Below are positions 18,264 to 28,412 of a DNA stretch of 64,000 nt, piece by piece. Under the pieces are notes generated by a model. It was not told where the DNA came from, did no database searches, and saw only the letters and a program-made list of their open reading frames with translations. Each line of letters begins with the position of its first letter. Within the stretch, counting starts at the first letter, position 1. Position numbers and translations under genes: made by a program. This DNA is from Acidovorax sp. MR-S7 (GTDB lineage Bacteria > Pseudomonadota > Gammaproteobacteria > Burkholderiales > Burkholderiaceae_C). The stretch lies in contig NZ_DF238916.1 in the NCBI RefSeq assembly GCF_000400995.2, positions 1 to 64,000 of the forward strand, given 5' to 3'.

Positions 18264-18384
18264 GGCAATCAGGAGGCGGTATGTCGCAGCAACGCACATT
18301 GTGAAGCCTGTATGGCCCGGAGCGTGCGGCGCGCCCCTGTAACCCATCGCAACGTCATGCCCACTGCCACGGGCCGCACGGCCC

Positions 18385-19428
18385 TCAGCCAGCGATGGCA
18401 TCCAGCGGCCAGCGCGGCTTGACGTCGAAGGCGTAGTCGCGGTTGGGCTGCTGCTGCCCTGCCTGCAGGCGCATGGCGGCAGCCATGGCGATCATGGCGC
18501 CGTTGTCGGTGCACAGGTGCAGCTCGGGGTAGTGCACGCGCACGCCACGCCGCGCGCAGGCCGCGTCGAGCTGCGCGCGCAGCAGCCGGTTGGCGCCCAC
18601 GCCGCCCGCCACCACGAGGCGTTGCAGGCCCGTGGCGTCCAGCGCCATCAAGGATTTCTTCACCAGCACCTCGACGATGGCGGCCTGCGTGCTGGCCGCC
18701 AGGTCGGCGCGGCGCGCCTGCAGGCCGTCGCCGAGCTTCTTCGCCTGGGTGAGCACGGCGGTCTTGAGGCCGGCGAAGGAAAAGTCCAGGTCGCCGCTGT
18801 GCAGCAGCGGCCGGGGCAGCTTGAAGGCGGCGGGGTCGCCCTCCTGCGCCAGGCGCGAGAGCGCCGGCCCGCCGGGATAGCCCAAGCCCAGCAGCTTGGC
18901 GGACTTGTCGAAGGCCTCGCCGGCCGCGTCGTCGATGGTCTCGCCCAGGATGGCGTAGCGCCCCACGCCGTCCACGCGCATGAGCTGCGTGTGCCCGCCG
19001 GACACCAGGAGCGCGATGAAGGGAAACTCCGGCGGGTCGCTGCTCAGGAAGGGCGAGAGCAGATGCCCCTCGAGGTGGTGCACGCCCAGCACCGGCCGGT
19101 CCAGCGCCGCGCCCAGCGCGCAGGCCACGCCCGCGCCCACCAGCAGCGCGCCGGCCAGGCCCGGGCCGCGCGTGTAGGCGACCACGTCCACGTCGGCCAG
19201 CTCCTGCCGCGCCTCGGCCAGCACCGCCTGCGTGAGCGGCAGCACGCGGCGGATGTGGTCGCGGCTGGCCAGCTCGGGGACCACGCCGCCGTAGTCCTGG
19301 TGCATCTCGATCTGGCTGTGCAGCGCGTGCGCCAGCAGCACCGGCAGGCCGCTGCCGGCCTGCGCGCGCACGAGCGCCACGCCGGTTTCGTCGCAGGAGG
19401 ATTCGATGCCCAGGATCAGCCCATTCAT
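18385..19428 (-). CDS. tsaD: tRNA N6-adenosine threonylcarbamoyltransferase TsaD
   Basis: A 347-residue TsaD (Gcp/Kae1 family), the transferase that places threonylcarbamoyl on A37 of ANN-decoding tRNAs together with TsaB, TsaC and TsaE. Motifs include the start [10 protein letters not shown], the metal-binding H-H-L-E-G-H near 114-118, S-G-G-H-T-Q near 140, and G-G-V-G-A-N with a late D-N-G metal ligand. The length fits the family. ATG 19428 is the only reasonable start. In many betaproteobacteria tsaD is monocistronic; no linked gene is obvious here. Confidence 0.95.
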   Translation of the reverse strand: MNGLILGIESSCDETGVALVRAQAGSGLPVLLAHALHSQIEMHQDYGGVVPELASRDHIRRVLPLTQAVLAEARQELADVDVVAYTRGPGLAGALLVGAGVACALGAALDRPVLGVHHLEGHLLSPFLSSDPPEFPFIALLVSGGHTQLMRVDGVGRYAILGETIDDAAGEAFDKSAKLLGLGYPGGPALSRLAQEGDPAAFKLPRPLLHSGDLDFSFAGLKTAVLTQAKKLGDGLQARRADLAASTQAAIVEVLVKKSLMALDATGLQRLVVAGGVGANRLLRAQLDAACARRGVRVHYPELHLCTDNGAMIAMAAAMRLQAGQQQPNRDYAFDVKPRWPLDAIAG

Positions 19429-19456
19429 AGGGCCGCAAGTGTAGCCCCCGCCTCCC

Positions 19457-20614
19457 TCACCAGCGGTCGGAGCGCATGCGCAGCTCCCAGCTGCCCTTGC
19501 GCAGCTCGTACACGCCCACGGCGCCGTAGCGCAGCTCGCCCTTGTCGTCCCAGGTCATGGTGCCGGTGACGGGGGCGTAGCCATTGATGGTGCGCAGTGC
19601 CTTGGTGATGTCCGCGGGCGCGGCCGAGCCGGCCTTCTTGATGGCCTCGCTGAGGACGTACATCGCGTCGTAGGTGTAGTGGCCGCCATAGGCGGGGGCT
19701 TTCCGGAAGGCCGCTTCGTACTTGGCCAGGAATTGCCGGCCGGTGGTGAACTCAGTCACGTCGAGCACGGGCGAGGTGGCGTAGATGCCGTCGACCACGC
19801 CCATGCCCTGGGTCATGTCGGTGGTCTTGACCAGGTCCCCGCCCAGCAGGGCCAGGCGCGTATGGCCGATCTTGCGCAGCTCCTCGAGCAGCGCCAGGGC
19901 CTGGAAGTCGTTGAGCATGCAGACGATGACGCTTACCCGCTCGTCCTTGAGCTTGGCCGCGAGGTCGGCGAAGGCGACTGTCTTGTCGTCGAAGCTCTGG
20001 CGCACGGTGATGTTCTTGCGGGCCGCCTGCAGCTCGGTGGCCGCACCGTCTGCCAGGCCCTTGCCGTAGGGCGAGCCGTCGTCCACCACGGCATAGCTCT
20101 CGGCGTTGAGCTGCGTGGCCGCGAAGGAGCCGATGGCGCGCGCCTGCAGCGAGTCGTTGGCCACGATGCGAAAGGGCGTGCCCAGCCCCATCTGCGTGAT
20201 CCGGGGGTTGGTGGAGATGACGAGCTGCGGCACCTGCCTGGCCGCGTACAGCGGCGCGGCCTCGATGCTTACGCCCGAATTCAGGTGGCCGATCACCGCC
20301 ACCACGCCCGAGTCCAGCAGCTGCTGCGCCGCCGCGCGCCCGGCCACGGGGTCGGAGCGGTCGTCCTGCGCCACGATCTCGAAGGCCACGCGCTTACCGT
20401 CGACCTGCACGCCGGACCGGTTCAGTTCGTCCACCGCCAGCTTCACGCCGTTGAGCAGGTCCTGCCCCAGGCCCGCGATGGGCCCGGACAGCGGCTGGGC
20501 CACGCCGATCTTGATGGTGTCGGGCACCTTGCTGCAGCCAGGCAGTCCCGCGCCGGCCAGCGCTGCCGCGCCCAGGCCGGCAGAGAACCTGCGGCGGCTT
20601 ATTGCATTGTTCAC
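19457..20614 (-). CDS. Branched-chain amino acid ABC transporter substrate-binding protein
   Basis: About 385 residues of the LivJ/LivK type I periplasmic-binding fold (mature start [13 protein letters not shown], then [10 protein letters not shown]). The N-terminus has S-R-R-R-F, a Tat-like motif, and a Cys at L-P-G-C that could be a lipidation site. GTG 20614 is preferred since AAGGAG lies 7 bases upstream; ATG 20620 in frame would have only 1 base of spacing. No transporter partner is adjacent. It resembles the livK product at the right edge of the window in family only. Confidence 0.85.
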   Translation of the reverse strand: MNNAISRRRFSAGLGAAALAGAGLPGCSKVPDTIKIGVAQPLSGPIAGLGQDLLNGVKLAVDELNRSGVQVDGKRVAFEIVAQDDRSDPVAGRAAAQQLLDSGVVAVIGHLNSGVSIEAAPLYAARQVPQLVISTNPRITQMGLGTPFRIVANDSLQARAIGSFAATQLNAESYAVVDDGSPYGKGLADGAATELQAARKNITVRQSFDDKTVAFADLAAKLKDERVSVIVCMLNDFQALALLEELRKIGHTRLALLGGDLVKTTDMTQGMGVVDGIYATSPVLDVTEFTTGRQFLAKYEAAFRKAPAYGGHYTYDAMYVLSEAIKKAGSAAPADITKALRTINGYAPVTGTMTWDDKGELRYGAVGVYELRKGSWELRMRSDRW

Positions 20615-20741
20615 GCGCATGCTCCTTCGCAAGGAAAAATGTGACCGGATGTATATCCACGAAGGGGGCCACGCGACAGCGGGAATGCCCGCATGGCCGC
20701 GGGCACCAGGGCAAACCCCGATGCCTGCGGCCCCGGCTGCA

Positions 20742-21179
20742 TCAACGTGCGCCGGTGATGTACTGCTCCATCTGCTCGATAAGGAACTGCTGGTGCGAGA
20801 TGATGTTCTTCACCAGGTCGCCGATGGACACCAGCCCCACCACCTCGCCATCGTCCACCACGGGCAGGTGGCGCAGGCGGTTCTCGGTCATGAGGGCCAT
20901 GCAGTGGTCGGTGCTCTGCGTGGAGCGCACGAAGCGCACGGCGCGCGTCATCACCTCGCGCACGGGCGTGTCGCCCGAGCTGCGGCCCAGCAGGACCACC
21001 TTGCGCGCGTAGTCACGCTCGGTGAAGATGCCCGCGATCTGCCCGTCCTCCATCACCAGCAGCGCGCCGATCCCCTTGTCGGCCATGAGGCGCAGCGCGG
21101 AAAGGATGGTGTCCGAGGGGGCGACGCTGTAGATCTGCGCGCTGGACTTGGACTTGAGGATTTCTGCAACGGTTGTCAT
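20742..21179 (-). CDS. CBS-pair domain protein
   Basis: A 145-residue soluble protein consisting of two CBS motifs (about 8-62 and 76-130), with G-I-G-A-L-L-V and I-F-T-E-R-D-Y-A in the first and L-R-H-L-P-V-V and V-G-L-V-S-I-G-D-L-V in the second. CBS pairs bind adenine nucleotides and usually sense energy state or regulate partner proteins; stand-alone versions of this length are common and of unspecified role. The start is ATG 21179. Neighbours give no hint of a partner. Confidence 0.88.
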   Translation of the reverse strand: MTTVAEILKSKSSAQIYSVAPSDTILSALRLMADKGIGALLVMEDGQIAGIFTERDYARKVVLLGRSSGDTPVREVMTRAVRFVRSTQSTDHCMALMTENRLRHLPVVDDGEVVGLVSIGDLVKNIISHQQFLIEQMEQYITGAR

Positions 21180-21262
21180 GGCGGCCTCCCTGGCTGTGAG
21201 TGGAACAAAAACCGAAACGCTGGGGGAAGTGTCCGCTGAACCCGGGCCGCCGTGCAAGTGAC

Positions 21263-21907
21263 CTAGCGCCTTCCGCCGAGCAGGCTGCCGCCGATCTTGA
21301 GCAGGTCGCCCAGGCCCACTTGGCCGTCGCCGTCCTGGTCCAGCAGGCTGCCCAGCAGGTCGCCGCCCGGCGTGCCCTGGCGCTGCACGCTGGCGCGCTC
21401 CTGGCCCAGCATCTGGCCCAGGCCGCCGGCATCCATGCCGCCCGCGCTCACGCGCTGGGCGAGGAAGGACATGACGATGGGCGCCAGCATCTGCAGCAGC
21501 TGGCCCGCGTTCGCGCCGAGGCCGCTGGCCTGCCCCAGGCCCGATTCGGCGCGCGCCTGGCCTCCGCCGAGGATGTGGCCCAGGATGTCCGCGCCCGCCC
21601 CGCCGCCTTGCCGGCCGCCGCCCAGCAGGCCGCCGAGCAGCCCGCCCAGATCCATGCCGCCGCCCAGGCCCGCCGCCTGCTGGGGCATGTGGTCGCGCTG
21701 CAGCGCCCCGAACAGCGACTGCGCGCCTTGCGCATCCTGTGCATTGCGGCCCAGCGCGCCCAGCAGCAGCGGCAGCGCCATGGCCACGGCGCTTTGCGTC
21801 TCGGCGGTGCTGGTGCCCAGTTGCTGGGCGATGTTCTGCAGCGGCGCGCCCTGCAGTTGCTGCATCAGTTCTTCGGCCAGCAGCGGGGTGGAAGCGGAGT
21901 GGTTCAT
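21263..21907 (-). CDS. DUF937 (YidB-like) protein with C-terminal EF-hand-like loop
   Basis: A 214-residue protein with DUF937 features: an N-terminal helical half (about 1-75), a very Gly-rich middle (L-G-G-L-L-G-G-L-L-G-G-G), and a second helical segment around 145-165. The extreme C-terminus has D-Q-D-G-D-G-Q-V-G-L-G-D (about 191-202), a good EF-hand or dockerin-type calcium loop. No signal peptide is seen. DUF937 proteins have no firm function. Start ATG 21907 is followed by a plausible coding start; upstream in-frame codons are not conserved-looking. Confidence 0.75.
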   Translation of the reverse strand: MNHSASTPLLAEELMQQLQGAPLQNIAQQLGTSTAETQSAVAMALPLLLGALGRNAQDAQGAQSLFGALQRDHMPQQAAGLGGGMDLGGLLGGLLGGGRQGGGAGADILGHILGGGQARAESGLGQASGLGANAGQLLQMLAPIVMSFLAQRVSAGGMDAGGLGQMLGQERASVQRQGTPGGDLLGSLLDQDGDGQVGLGDLLKIGGSLLGGRR

Positions 21908-22033
21908 GGTCACGGATTCCTTCAAACGGTGGAGACGGCCCGCGAGGGGCCGCATGCCCGCATGGTATGCCGGCCCGCGCCGGACACGCGGGCATGCCCG
22001 GGTCCGCAACCGAAGTTGACAATCGCGGAAGAC

Positions 22034-22087
22034 TTCAAATTCGATAGCTGCCTGCGCTTTCCCATCCAGCGCTGGAGGCCGATTTCG
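22034..22087. repeat. Dispersed palindromic repeat, copy 4 (intergenic)
   Basis: Reads TTCGATAGCTGCCTGCGCTT - 7 bases - CAGCGCTGGAGGCCGATTT. It lies 11 bases downstream of the chemoreceptor stop codon (minus strand) and upstream of the DUF937 gene, where its hairpin could end or stabilise transcripts. Confidence 0.85.
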
Positions 22088-22097
22088 CTCACCACCC

Positions 22098-23753
22098 TCA
22101 GGCGCTGCCGGGCAGCGCGACGGCGGCGCCCCGCGCGGCCTTCATGGCGCGGCGCAGCTCCACGGCCTGCGGCGCCTGCCAGCTTTGCGCCGCATCGATG
22201 CGGAACATCTGCACCGTTTCGGAGACGATCTGCGCCTGGGCCTGCAGCTGCACGGCCAGCATCGCGCTCTGCTCGACCAGCGACGCATTTTGCTGCGTGA
22301 TCGTGTCGAGGTGGGCCACGGCGGCATTCACCTGCGAGATGCCCGAAAGCTGCTCGTTGGATGCGTTGTGCATCTCGCCGATCAGCGTGCCCACGCGCCG
22401 CACCATGGAGAGGGATTCCTCCATGGTCTTCTGCGCCTCGCCGGTCTTGCGGTGGCCCTCGCCCACCGTGGCCGCCGACTCGGCGATGAGCTCGCGGATC
22501 TCCTTGGCCGCCGCCTGGGTGCGCTGCGACAGGCCGCGCACCTCGGCCGCCACCACGGCGAAGCCCCGCCCGTGCTCGCCCGCGCGGGCGGCCTCCACGG
22601 CGGCGTTGAGCGCCAGCAGGTTGGTCTGGAAGGCGATGCTGTCGATGAGCTGCGTGATCTCGCCGATGCGCACCGACGCCTGCTGGATCTGCTGCATGGT
22701 GGAGGCCACGCCATCGACCGCCTGGCTGCCGCGCTCGGCCACGGCGGTGGCCTGGTCCGCCAGCTGGGTGGCCTGGCGCGCCGACTCGCTGGTCTGCTTC
22801 ACCGTGCCGGTGATCTGCTCCATGGAGGCGGCCGTCTGCTGCAGGTTGCTGGCCTGGCTTTCGGTGCGCCCGGACAGGTTGCGATTGCCCTCCGCGATCT
22901 CGCGCGTGGCGGCGCGCATCTTGTCGCTCTCCTGGCGCGCGTCGCGCACGATGGACAGCAGGTTCACGTTGAGCTGCGACAGCCCCTTTTGCAGGTCGCC
23001 CACCAGGTCGGCACGGGTGACGACGGGCTGCTGGGTCAGGTCGCCCGCCGCCATGCGGTTGGCGGCCTGCACCAGCTGCGCCAGCGGCGCCACGGCGACG
23101 CGCTGCACGTAGCCCAAGGCCACCAGCGTGACGGCCAGCGCCCCGGCCCACGCCAGCGCGTCCCAGCCTCCTGTGGCATGGGTGGCGGCATAAGCCGCGG
23201 CCCCCGCCGCCGCCAGCACGGCCAGGAAGGCCAGCCCGACCTTGCCCGCCAGCCCCAGCGACAGCGACTCCAGCAGCCTTCCTGCCGGCGTGGCCCGTAC
23301 CAAGCGGCCCGCGCGCAGCGCGAGCACCTGGCGGCCGGCCTTCTCCTCCTCGCGCATGCACTGGTAGAGCCGCTCGGCCTCCTGCACCTGCGCCTGCGAC
23401 GCCTCGGTGCGCACCGACATGTAGCCCACAGGCTGGTCGCCCTCCATGAGCGGCGTCACGTTGGCCATGACCCAGTAGTAGTCACCGTTCTTGCGCCGGT
23501 TCTTCACGGGCGCCGACCAGGGCAGGCCGTTGCCGATGGTCTGCCACATGTCCCGGAAGGCCTCGGGCGGCATGTCCGGGTGGCGGATCAGGTTGTGGGG
23601 CTGGCCCAGCAGCTCTTCGCGGGTGAAGCCGCTGACCTCGATGAACATGGGATTGCAATACAGGATGCGTCCCTGGAGATCGGTGGTCGAGACCAGCGTC
23701 TCCCCCTTGGGAAAAGCGAATTCCTGCCTACTGACCGGAAGATTCACGCGCAT
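22098..23753 (-). CDS. PAS-domain methyl-accepting chemotaxis protein (Aer-like)
   Basis: A 551-residue chemoreceptor. The N-terminal PAS domain (about 10-120; V-S-T-T-D-L-Q-G-R-I-L-Y-C-N-P, then G-Q-P-H-N-L-I-R-H-P-D-M-P) is of the Aer type that senses redox or energy state. Two adjacent transmembrane helices (about 165-185 and 190-210) follow without a periplasmic domain, then a HAMP-like stretch and a long cytoplasmic signalling domain with the hairpin tip E-I-T-Q-L-I-D-S-I-A-F-Q-T-N. ATG 23753 is preceded by GGGAGG. It should feed CheA/CheW, which are not in this window. No clear sigma-28 promoter was found upstream. Confidence 0.92.
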   Translation of the reverse strand: MRVNLPVSRQEFAFPKGETLVSTTDLQGRILYCNPMFIEVSGFTREELLGQPHNLIRHPDMPPEAFRDMWQTIGNGLPWSAPVKNRRKNGDYYWVMANVTPLMEGDQPVGYMSVRTEASQAQVQEAERLYQCMREEEKAGRQVLALRAGRLVRATPAGRLLESLSLGLAGKVGLAFLAVLAAAGAAAYAATHATGGWDALAWAGALAVTLVALGYVQRVAVAPLAQLVQAANRMAAGDLTQQPVVTRADLVGDLQKGLSQLNVNLLSIVRDARQESDKMRAATREIAEGNRNLSGRTESQASNLQQTAASMEQITGTVKQTSESARQATQLADQATAVAERGSQAVDGVASTMQQIQQASVRIGEITQLIDSIAFQTNLLALNAAVEAARAGEHGRGFAVVAAEVRGLSQRTQAAAKEIRELIAESAATVGEGHRKTGEAQKTMEESLSMVRRVGTLIGEMHNASNEQLSGISQVNAAVAHLDTITQQNASLVEQSAMLAVQLQAQAQIVSETVQMFRIDAAQSWQAPQAVELRRAMKAARGAAVALPGSA

Positions 23754-24000
23754 GAAGCCTCCCTCTTTCTTGGCTCTGGTGTGCCAGTTGGTATCCCGTT
23801 GCCGGAGGCTGATGCTCCCAGCCCGAATCGTCAGAACATTGTGAACGTTGACTTTCCTCAATGTAAAGAAAAATGAAGAAAACCGCCCTCCGGAGCAGCC
23901 CTAACGCCGATATGCGACATTGCGGTCTTGGCCCTGCCCCGGCCCGGCGCCGGGGGCCTCTGTTTGCCGGCCCAACCGAGACATACTGCGTTCCGCCTCC

Positions 24001-25254
24001 ATGACACCCGCGATCCGCGTCAGCCCTGCCCTGGCCTCCTTTTCCCCCATCCCATCATCCCCCTCCGGCCCAGGCGCCGGGTTCAGGCTGGCATGGGGCA
24101 TGGCCCTGGCGCTGGCGCTGGCCGCCTGCGGCGACAAGAACGCCGCGCCTGCCGCGGCCAGCCAGCCGCCGGAAGTGGGCGTGGTCACGCTCCAGCCCGA
24201 GCGCCAGCTGGTCACCACCGAGCTGCCGGGGCGCACCAGTGCCTTCCTGACGGCCGAGATACGCCCGCAGGTCGGCGGCATCGTGCAAAAGCGCCTGTTC
24301 ACCGAAGGCGCGGAGGTCAAGGCCGGCCAGGTGCTCTACCAGCTGGACGCTGCCAGCTACGAGGTCGCGCTGGCCTCGGCCGAGGCTCAGCTGGCCAAGG
24401 CCCGCGCCACACTGAGCACGGCGCAGACCAACGCCCGGCGCAACGCCGAGCTGGTGAAGATCGACGCCGTCAGCCGCCAGGTGCACGACGACAGCCAGGC
24501 CGCCGCCGCGCAGGCGCAGTCCGACGTCGGAGTGGCCACCGCGGCCGTGGAGGCCGCGCGCATCAACCTGGGCTACACGCGCATCAAGTCGCCCATCGCG
24601 GGTCGCACCACCACGTCCACCGTCACGCCGGGCGCGCTGGTCACCGCCAACCAGGCGGCTGCGCTGACGACGGTATCGCAGGTCGATCCGCTCTATGTGG
24701 ACGTGACCCAGTCCAGCACCGAGGTGCTGCGGCTGAAGAACGACCTGGCCAGCGGGCGCTTCAAGCGCGAGGGCAAGGACGACGTGCGCGTGGCCATCAA
24801 GCTCGACGACGGCAGCACCTACGCCCACCCCGGCCGCCTGCAGTTCAGCGGCGTGCAGGTCAATCCTGGCACCGGCGCGGTCACGCTGCGCGCCGTGGTG
24901 CCCAACCCCGACGGGCTGCTGATGCCCGGCATGTACGTGCGTGCCGTGCTGGAGGCCGGCGTGAACGAGCAGACCCTGCTCGCGCCCCAGCAGGCCGTGA
25001 CGCGCGACCCGGCGGGCAACCCGAGCGTACTGGTCGTCACGCCCGAGAACAAGGTGGAGCGCCGCCGCATCGTGACCGGTGCGGCCGTGGGCAACCGCTG
25101 GGAAGTGCTCTCGGGCCTGTCGGCTGGCGAGCGCGTGCTGGTGGACGGCGCGCAGCGCGCCCGCCCGGGCAGCACGGTGCGTGCCGTGCCCTGGACGCCA
25201 AAGGCACAGGGCGCGGCCGCCCCGGCGTCCGCTCCCGCCTCCGCGCCGCAATAA
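24001..25254 (+). CDS. RND efflux periplasmic adaptor lipoprotein (MexA/AcrA type)
   Basis: A 417-residue membrane-fusion protein with lipobox L-A-A-C near residue 40, then barrel-sandwich/lipoyl halves (about 65-100 and 200-235; I-R-P-Q-V-G-G-I-V and G-Y-T-R-I-K-S-P-I-A-G-R) flanking an alpha-hairpin (about 105-190), a beta-barrel and a membrane-proximal domain. It links the inner-membrane RND pump to the outer-membrane channel. ATG 24001 gives an unusually long pre-lipobox segment; an internal ATG before A-L-A-L-A-L-A-A-C is too close to the Cys. It is first in the operon; no regulator gene is adjacent. Confidence 0.92.
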   Translation: MTPAIRVSPALASFSPIPSSPSGPGAGFRLAWGMALALALAACGDKNAAPAAASQPPEVGVVTLQPERQLVTTELPGRTSAFLTAEIRPQVGGIVQKRLFTEGAEVKAGQVLYQLDAASYEVALASAEAQLAKARATLSTAQTNARRNAELVKIDAVSRQVHDDSQAAAAQAQSDVGVATAAVEAARINLGYTRIKSPIAGRTTTSTVTPGALVTANQAAALTTVSQVDPLYVDVTQSSTEVLRLKNDLASGRFKREGKDDVRVAIKLDDGSTYAHPGRLQFSGVQVNPGTGAVTLRAVVPNPDGLLMPGMYVRAVLEAGVNEQTLLAPQQAVTRDPAGNPSVLVVTPENKVERRRIVTGAAVGNRWEVLSGLSAGERVLVDGAQRARPGSTVRAVPWTPKAQGAAAPASAPASAPQ

Positions 25255-25268
25255 GGGCCGGCCTCGCC

Positions 25269-28200
25269 ATGGCGCAGTTCTTCATCAACCGCCCCGTCTT
25301 CGCATGGGTGCTGTCCATCGTCATCATGCTCGCGGGCGGTCTGTCCATCTTCACGCTGCCGCTGGAGATGTATCCCGACATCGCGCCGCCGCGCGTGACC
25401 CTCAACACCACCTACACCGGCGCCTCGGCCGAAACGGTGGAGAACTCGGTCACGCAGGTGATCGAGCAACAGCTCAAGGGGCTGGACCGGCTGCTCTACA
25501 TGAGCTCCACCAGCGACTCGGCCGGCCGCTCGCGCACCACGCTCACCTTCGAGCCCGGCGCCAACATCGACGTGGCCCAGGTGCAGGCACAGAACAAGCT
25601 GCAGGGCGCGGTCAACCGCCTGCCCGATGCGGTCAAGAGCCGCGGCGTGTTCGTCAACAAGGGGGGCCAGGACTATCTGGTGACCTACGTGTTCACCTCG
25701 CCCGACCCGAACGTGTCGCAGGTGACCATCGGCGACTACCTGACCAGCAACGTGGTGGACGTGATCGCGCGCGTGGACGGCGTGGGCGACGTGACCGTGT
25801 TCGGCACCAACTACGCCATGCGCATCTGGATGGATCCGGCGCTGATGGAGAAGTACGCGCTCATGCCCTCGGATCTGGTGAACGCACTCAACGCGCAGAA
25901 CGCCCAGGTCTCGGCCGGCCAGCTCGGGCAGTTGCCCGCGGTGCCGGGGCAAATGCTCAATGCCACCGTCACCGCCCGTTCCAAGCTGCAGACGGTGGAG
26001 GAGTTCAAGGACATCGTGCTCAAGTCCGCCTCCGACGGCTCGGTGGTCACCATGGCCGACGTGGCGCGCGTGGAGCTGGCGGCCGACACGCTCACCGTGC
26101 GCTCCATCCTCAACGGCCAGCCGGGCGCGGGCCTGGGGATCGTGCTGGCCGACGGCGCCAACGCCATGGAAGTGGCCGATGCCGTGGCCAAGAAGATCGC
26201 CGAGCTGGCGCCCTTCTTTCCCGACGGCATCACCGGCTTCGTCAGCTCCGACACCACGCCCTTCGTGCGCGCCTCCATCAAGGAGGTGGTGGTGACTCTG
26301 GCCGAGGCCATGGTGCTGGTGACGCTGGTGATGTTCCTCTTCCTGCAGAACTTCCGCGCCACGCTGATCCCGGCCATCGCCGTGCCCGTGGTGCTGCTGG
26401 GCACGCTGGGCGTGCTCTCTGCCATGGGCTACTCCATCAACATGCTGACCATGTTCGCGCTGGTGCTGGCCATCGGCCTGCTGGTTGACGACGCTATCGT
26501 GGTGGTGGAGAACGTGGAGCGCGTGATGAGCGAAGAAGGCCTGTCGCCCAAGGAGGCCACCCGTAAGTCCATGAAAGAGATCACGCCCGCGCTGGTGGGC
26601 ATCGGCCTCACGCTGTCGGCGGTGTTCGTGCCCATGGCGTTCTTCGCAGGGTCGGTGGGCGTGATCTACCGGCAGTTCTCGGTGACCATCGTCGCGGCCA
26701 TGGGCCTGTCGGTATTCGTGGCGCTGACGCTCACGCCAGCGCTGTGCGCCACGCTGCTCAAGCCCATGGCGCACGAGCGCACAGTGCGCCGCGGCCCGCT
26801 CGGCTGGGTGGACCGTTTCTTCCTCTGGTTCAACCACCACTTCGACCGCAGCGCCACGCGCTACCAGGGCGCGGTGGCGCGCCTGCTGCGCCGCACCGGC
26901 CGCATGGCGGTGCTGTTCGGCATGGTGCTGGCGGCCGTGGCCTTCATGTTCCACCGCCTGCCCACGTCCTTCCTGCCCAACGAGGACCAGGGCTTCGTGC
27001 GCGTCATCGTCACCCTGCCCTCGGGCGCCACCGATGCACGCCTGCAGCAGGTGATGGACGAGATCCGCCTGTACTTCAAGGACAAGCCCGAGGTCTTCAG
27101 CACCAACGCCATCCTGGGCAACAACGGCAACCAGAGCTCCGGCTCCATGTTCGTGCGGCTCACGACCTGGGACCAGCGGCCGCTGCCCGGTCAGTCCGCG
27201 GAAGCGCTGGTGCGCCAGGCCAACAAGGACCTGGCCAGGATCCGCGATGCGCGCATCATCGTCACGCTGCCGCCGGCGGTGCGCGGCCTGGGCGCGAATG
27301 CGGGCATCAACTTCGTCATCAAGGACCTCAACGGCCTGGGCCACGAGGCGCTGATGCAGGCGATGGACAAGGTCATCACCACCTCGCGCGACCACCCGGC
27401 CCTGACCAACATGCGCACCACCGGCTTCGACGACACGTCCGAGCTCAAGGTGGAGATCGACGACCGCAAGGCTGCGGCCCTCGGCATCGCCGTGGCGGAC
27501 ATCAATGGCGTGCTCTCCAGCGCCCTCGGCGGCACCTACGTGAACGACTTCATCCACCAGGGCCGCGTCAAGCGCGTCTACATCCAGGGCGATGCGCCCT
27601 CGCGCATGCTGCCGCAGGACATCGGCCAGTGGTCCGTGCGTAACAAGAACGGCGAGATGGTGCGCTTCGCGGCCTTCGCCACCACCTCCTGGTCCAGCGG
27701 CTCGCCCCAGCTCATGCGCTACAACGGCAGCCCCGCCATGGAGATGGAGGCGAACACCGCGCCCGGCGCCAGCTCGGGCGACGCGATGGCCGCCATCGAG
27801 GAAATCATGGCCACCATGCCGACCGGCATCGGCTTCGAGTGGACCGGCGCCTCGCTGCAGGAGCGCCAATCGGGCTCGCAGGCGCCCATGCTCTACGCCG
27901 TCTCCATCCTCTTCGTGTTCCTGTGCCTGGCGGCGCTCTACGAGAGCTGGAGCGTGCCCTTCTCGGTCATGCTGGCCGTGCCGCTGGGCGTGATCGGCGC
28001 GCTGTCCGCCACCTACCTGCGCGGCATGGCCAACGACGTCTATTTCCAGGTCGGCCTGCTCACCACCGTGGGCCTGGCGTCGAAGAACGCCATCCTGATC
28101 GTGGAATTCGCCGTGCAGCTGCAGGAGCGCGGGCGCAGCCTGTTCGACGCCACGGTGGAAGCCGTGCGCCTGCGCCTGCGGCCCATCCTCATGACCTCGC

Positions 28201-28412
28201 TGGCCTTCGGTTTCGGCGTGCTGCCCCTGGCCATCGGCACGGGCGCAGGTGCCGGCGGGCGCCAGGCCATCGGCACCGCCGTGCTCGGAGGCATGGTGTT
28301 CTCCACCCTGCTGGGCATCTTCTTCGTGCCCGTGTTCTTCCTCATCGTGCGCCGCCTGTTCACGCGCACCCCGGCCGCCCACCAGGCACCCCAGCCGGAG
28401 GCCACGCCATGA
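25269..28412 (+). CDS. RND multidrug efflux permease (MexB/AcrB family, HAE1)
   Basis: A 1047-residue inner-membrane proton-driven pump with the HAE1 architecture: a transmembrane helix at 10-28, a large periplasmic porter loop, helices 2-6 around 335-490, a second porter loop and a C-terminal helix bundle. The proton-relay aspartates appear in G-L-L-V-D-D-A-I near residue 405. The N-terminus M-A-Q-F-F-I-N-R-P-V-F-A-W-V is highly typical. It starts 14 bases after the adaptor gene, and its stop overlaps the outer-membrane gene (ATGA), so the three are one operon. Confidence 0.96.
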   Translation: MAQFFINRPVFAWVLSIVIMLAGGLSIFTLPLEMYPDIAPPRVTLNTTYTGASAETVENSVTQVIEQQLKGLDRLLYMSSTSDSAGRSRTTLTFEPGANIDVAQVQAQNKLQGAVNRLPDAVKSRGVFVNKGGQDYLVTYVFTSPDPNVSQVTIGDYLTSNVVDVIARVDGVGDVTVFGTNYAMRIWMDPALMEKYALMPSDLVNALNAQNAQVSAGQLGQLPAVPGQMLNATVTARSKLQTVEEFKDIVLKSASDGSVVTMADVARVELAADTLTVRSILNGQPGAGLGIVLADGANAMEVADAVAKKIAELAPFFPDGITGFVSSDTTPFVRASIKEVVVTLAEAMVLVTLVMFLFLQNFRATLIPAIAVPVVLLGTLGVLSAMGYSINMLTMFALVLAIGLLVDDAIVVVENVERVMSEEGLSPKEATRKSMKEITPALVGIGLTLSAVFVPMAFFAGSVGVIYRQFSVTIVAAMGLSVFVALTLTPALCATLLKPMAHERTVRRGPLGWVDRFFLWFNHHFDRSATRYQGAVARLLRRTGRMAVLFGMVLAAVAFMFHRLPTSFLPNEDQGFVRVIVTLPSGATDARLQQVMDEIRLYFKDKPEVFSTNAILGNNGNQSSGSMFVRLTTWDQRPLPGQSAEALVRQANKDLARIRDARIIVTLPPAVRGLGANAGINFVIKDLNGLGHEALMQAMDKVITTSRDHPALTNMRTTGFDDTSELKVEIDDRKAAALGIAVADINGVLSSALGGTYVNDFIHQGRVKRVYIQGDAPSRMLPQDIGQWSVRNKNGEMVRFAAFATTSWSSGSPQLMRYNGSPAMEMEANTAPGASSGDAMAAIEEIMATMPTGIGFEWTGASLQERQSGSQAPMLYAVSILFVFLCLAALYESWSVPFSVMLAVPLGVIGALSATYLRGMANDVYFQVGLLTTVGLASKNAILIVEFAVQLQERGRSLFDATVEAVRLRLRPILMTSLAFGFGVLPLAIGTGAGAGGRQAIGTAVLGGMVFSTLLGIFFVPVFFLIVRRLFTRTPAAHQAPQPEATP

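Noticed and set aside
23754-24000. Sigma-28 (flagellar) promoter upstream of the chemoreceptor gene
   Set aside because: No TAAA-N15-GCCGATAA-like sequence was found on the minus strand in this interval.
24819-28382. Minus-strand open frame of nearly 1190 codons opposite the RND pump
   Set aside because: It is a His/Gln/Arg-rich shadow of the pump reading frame; the pump itself is unmistakable.
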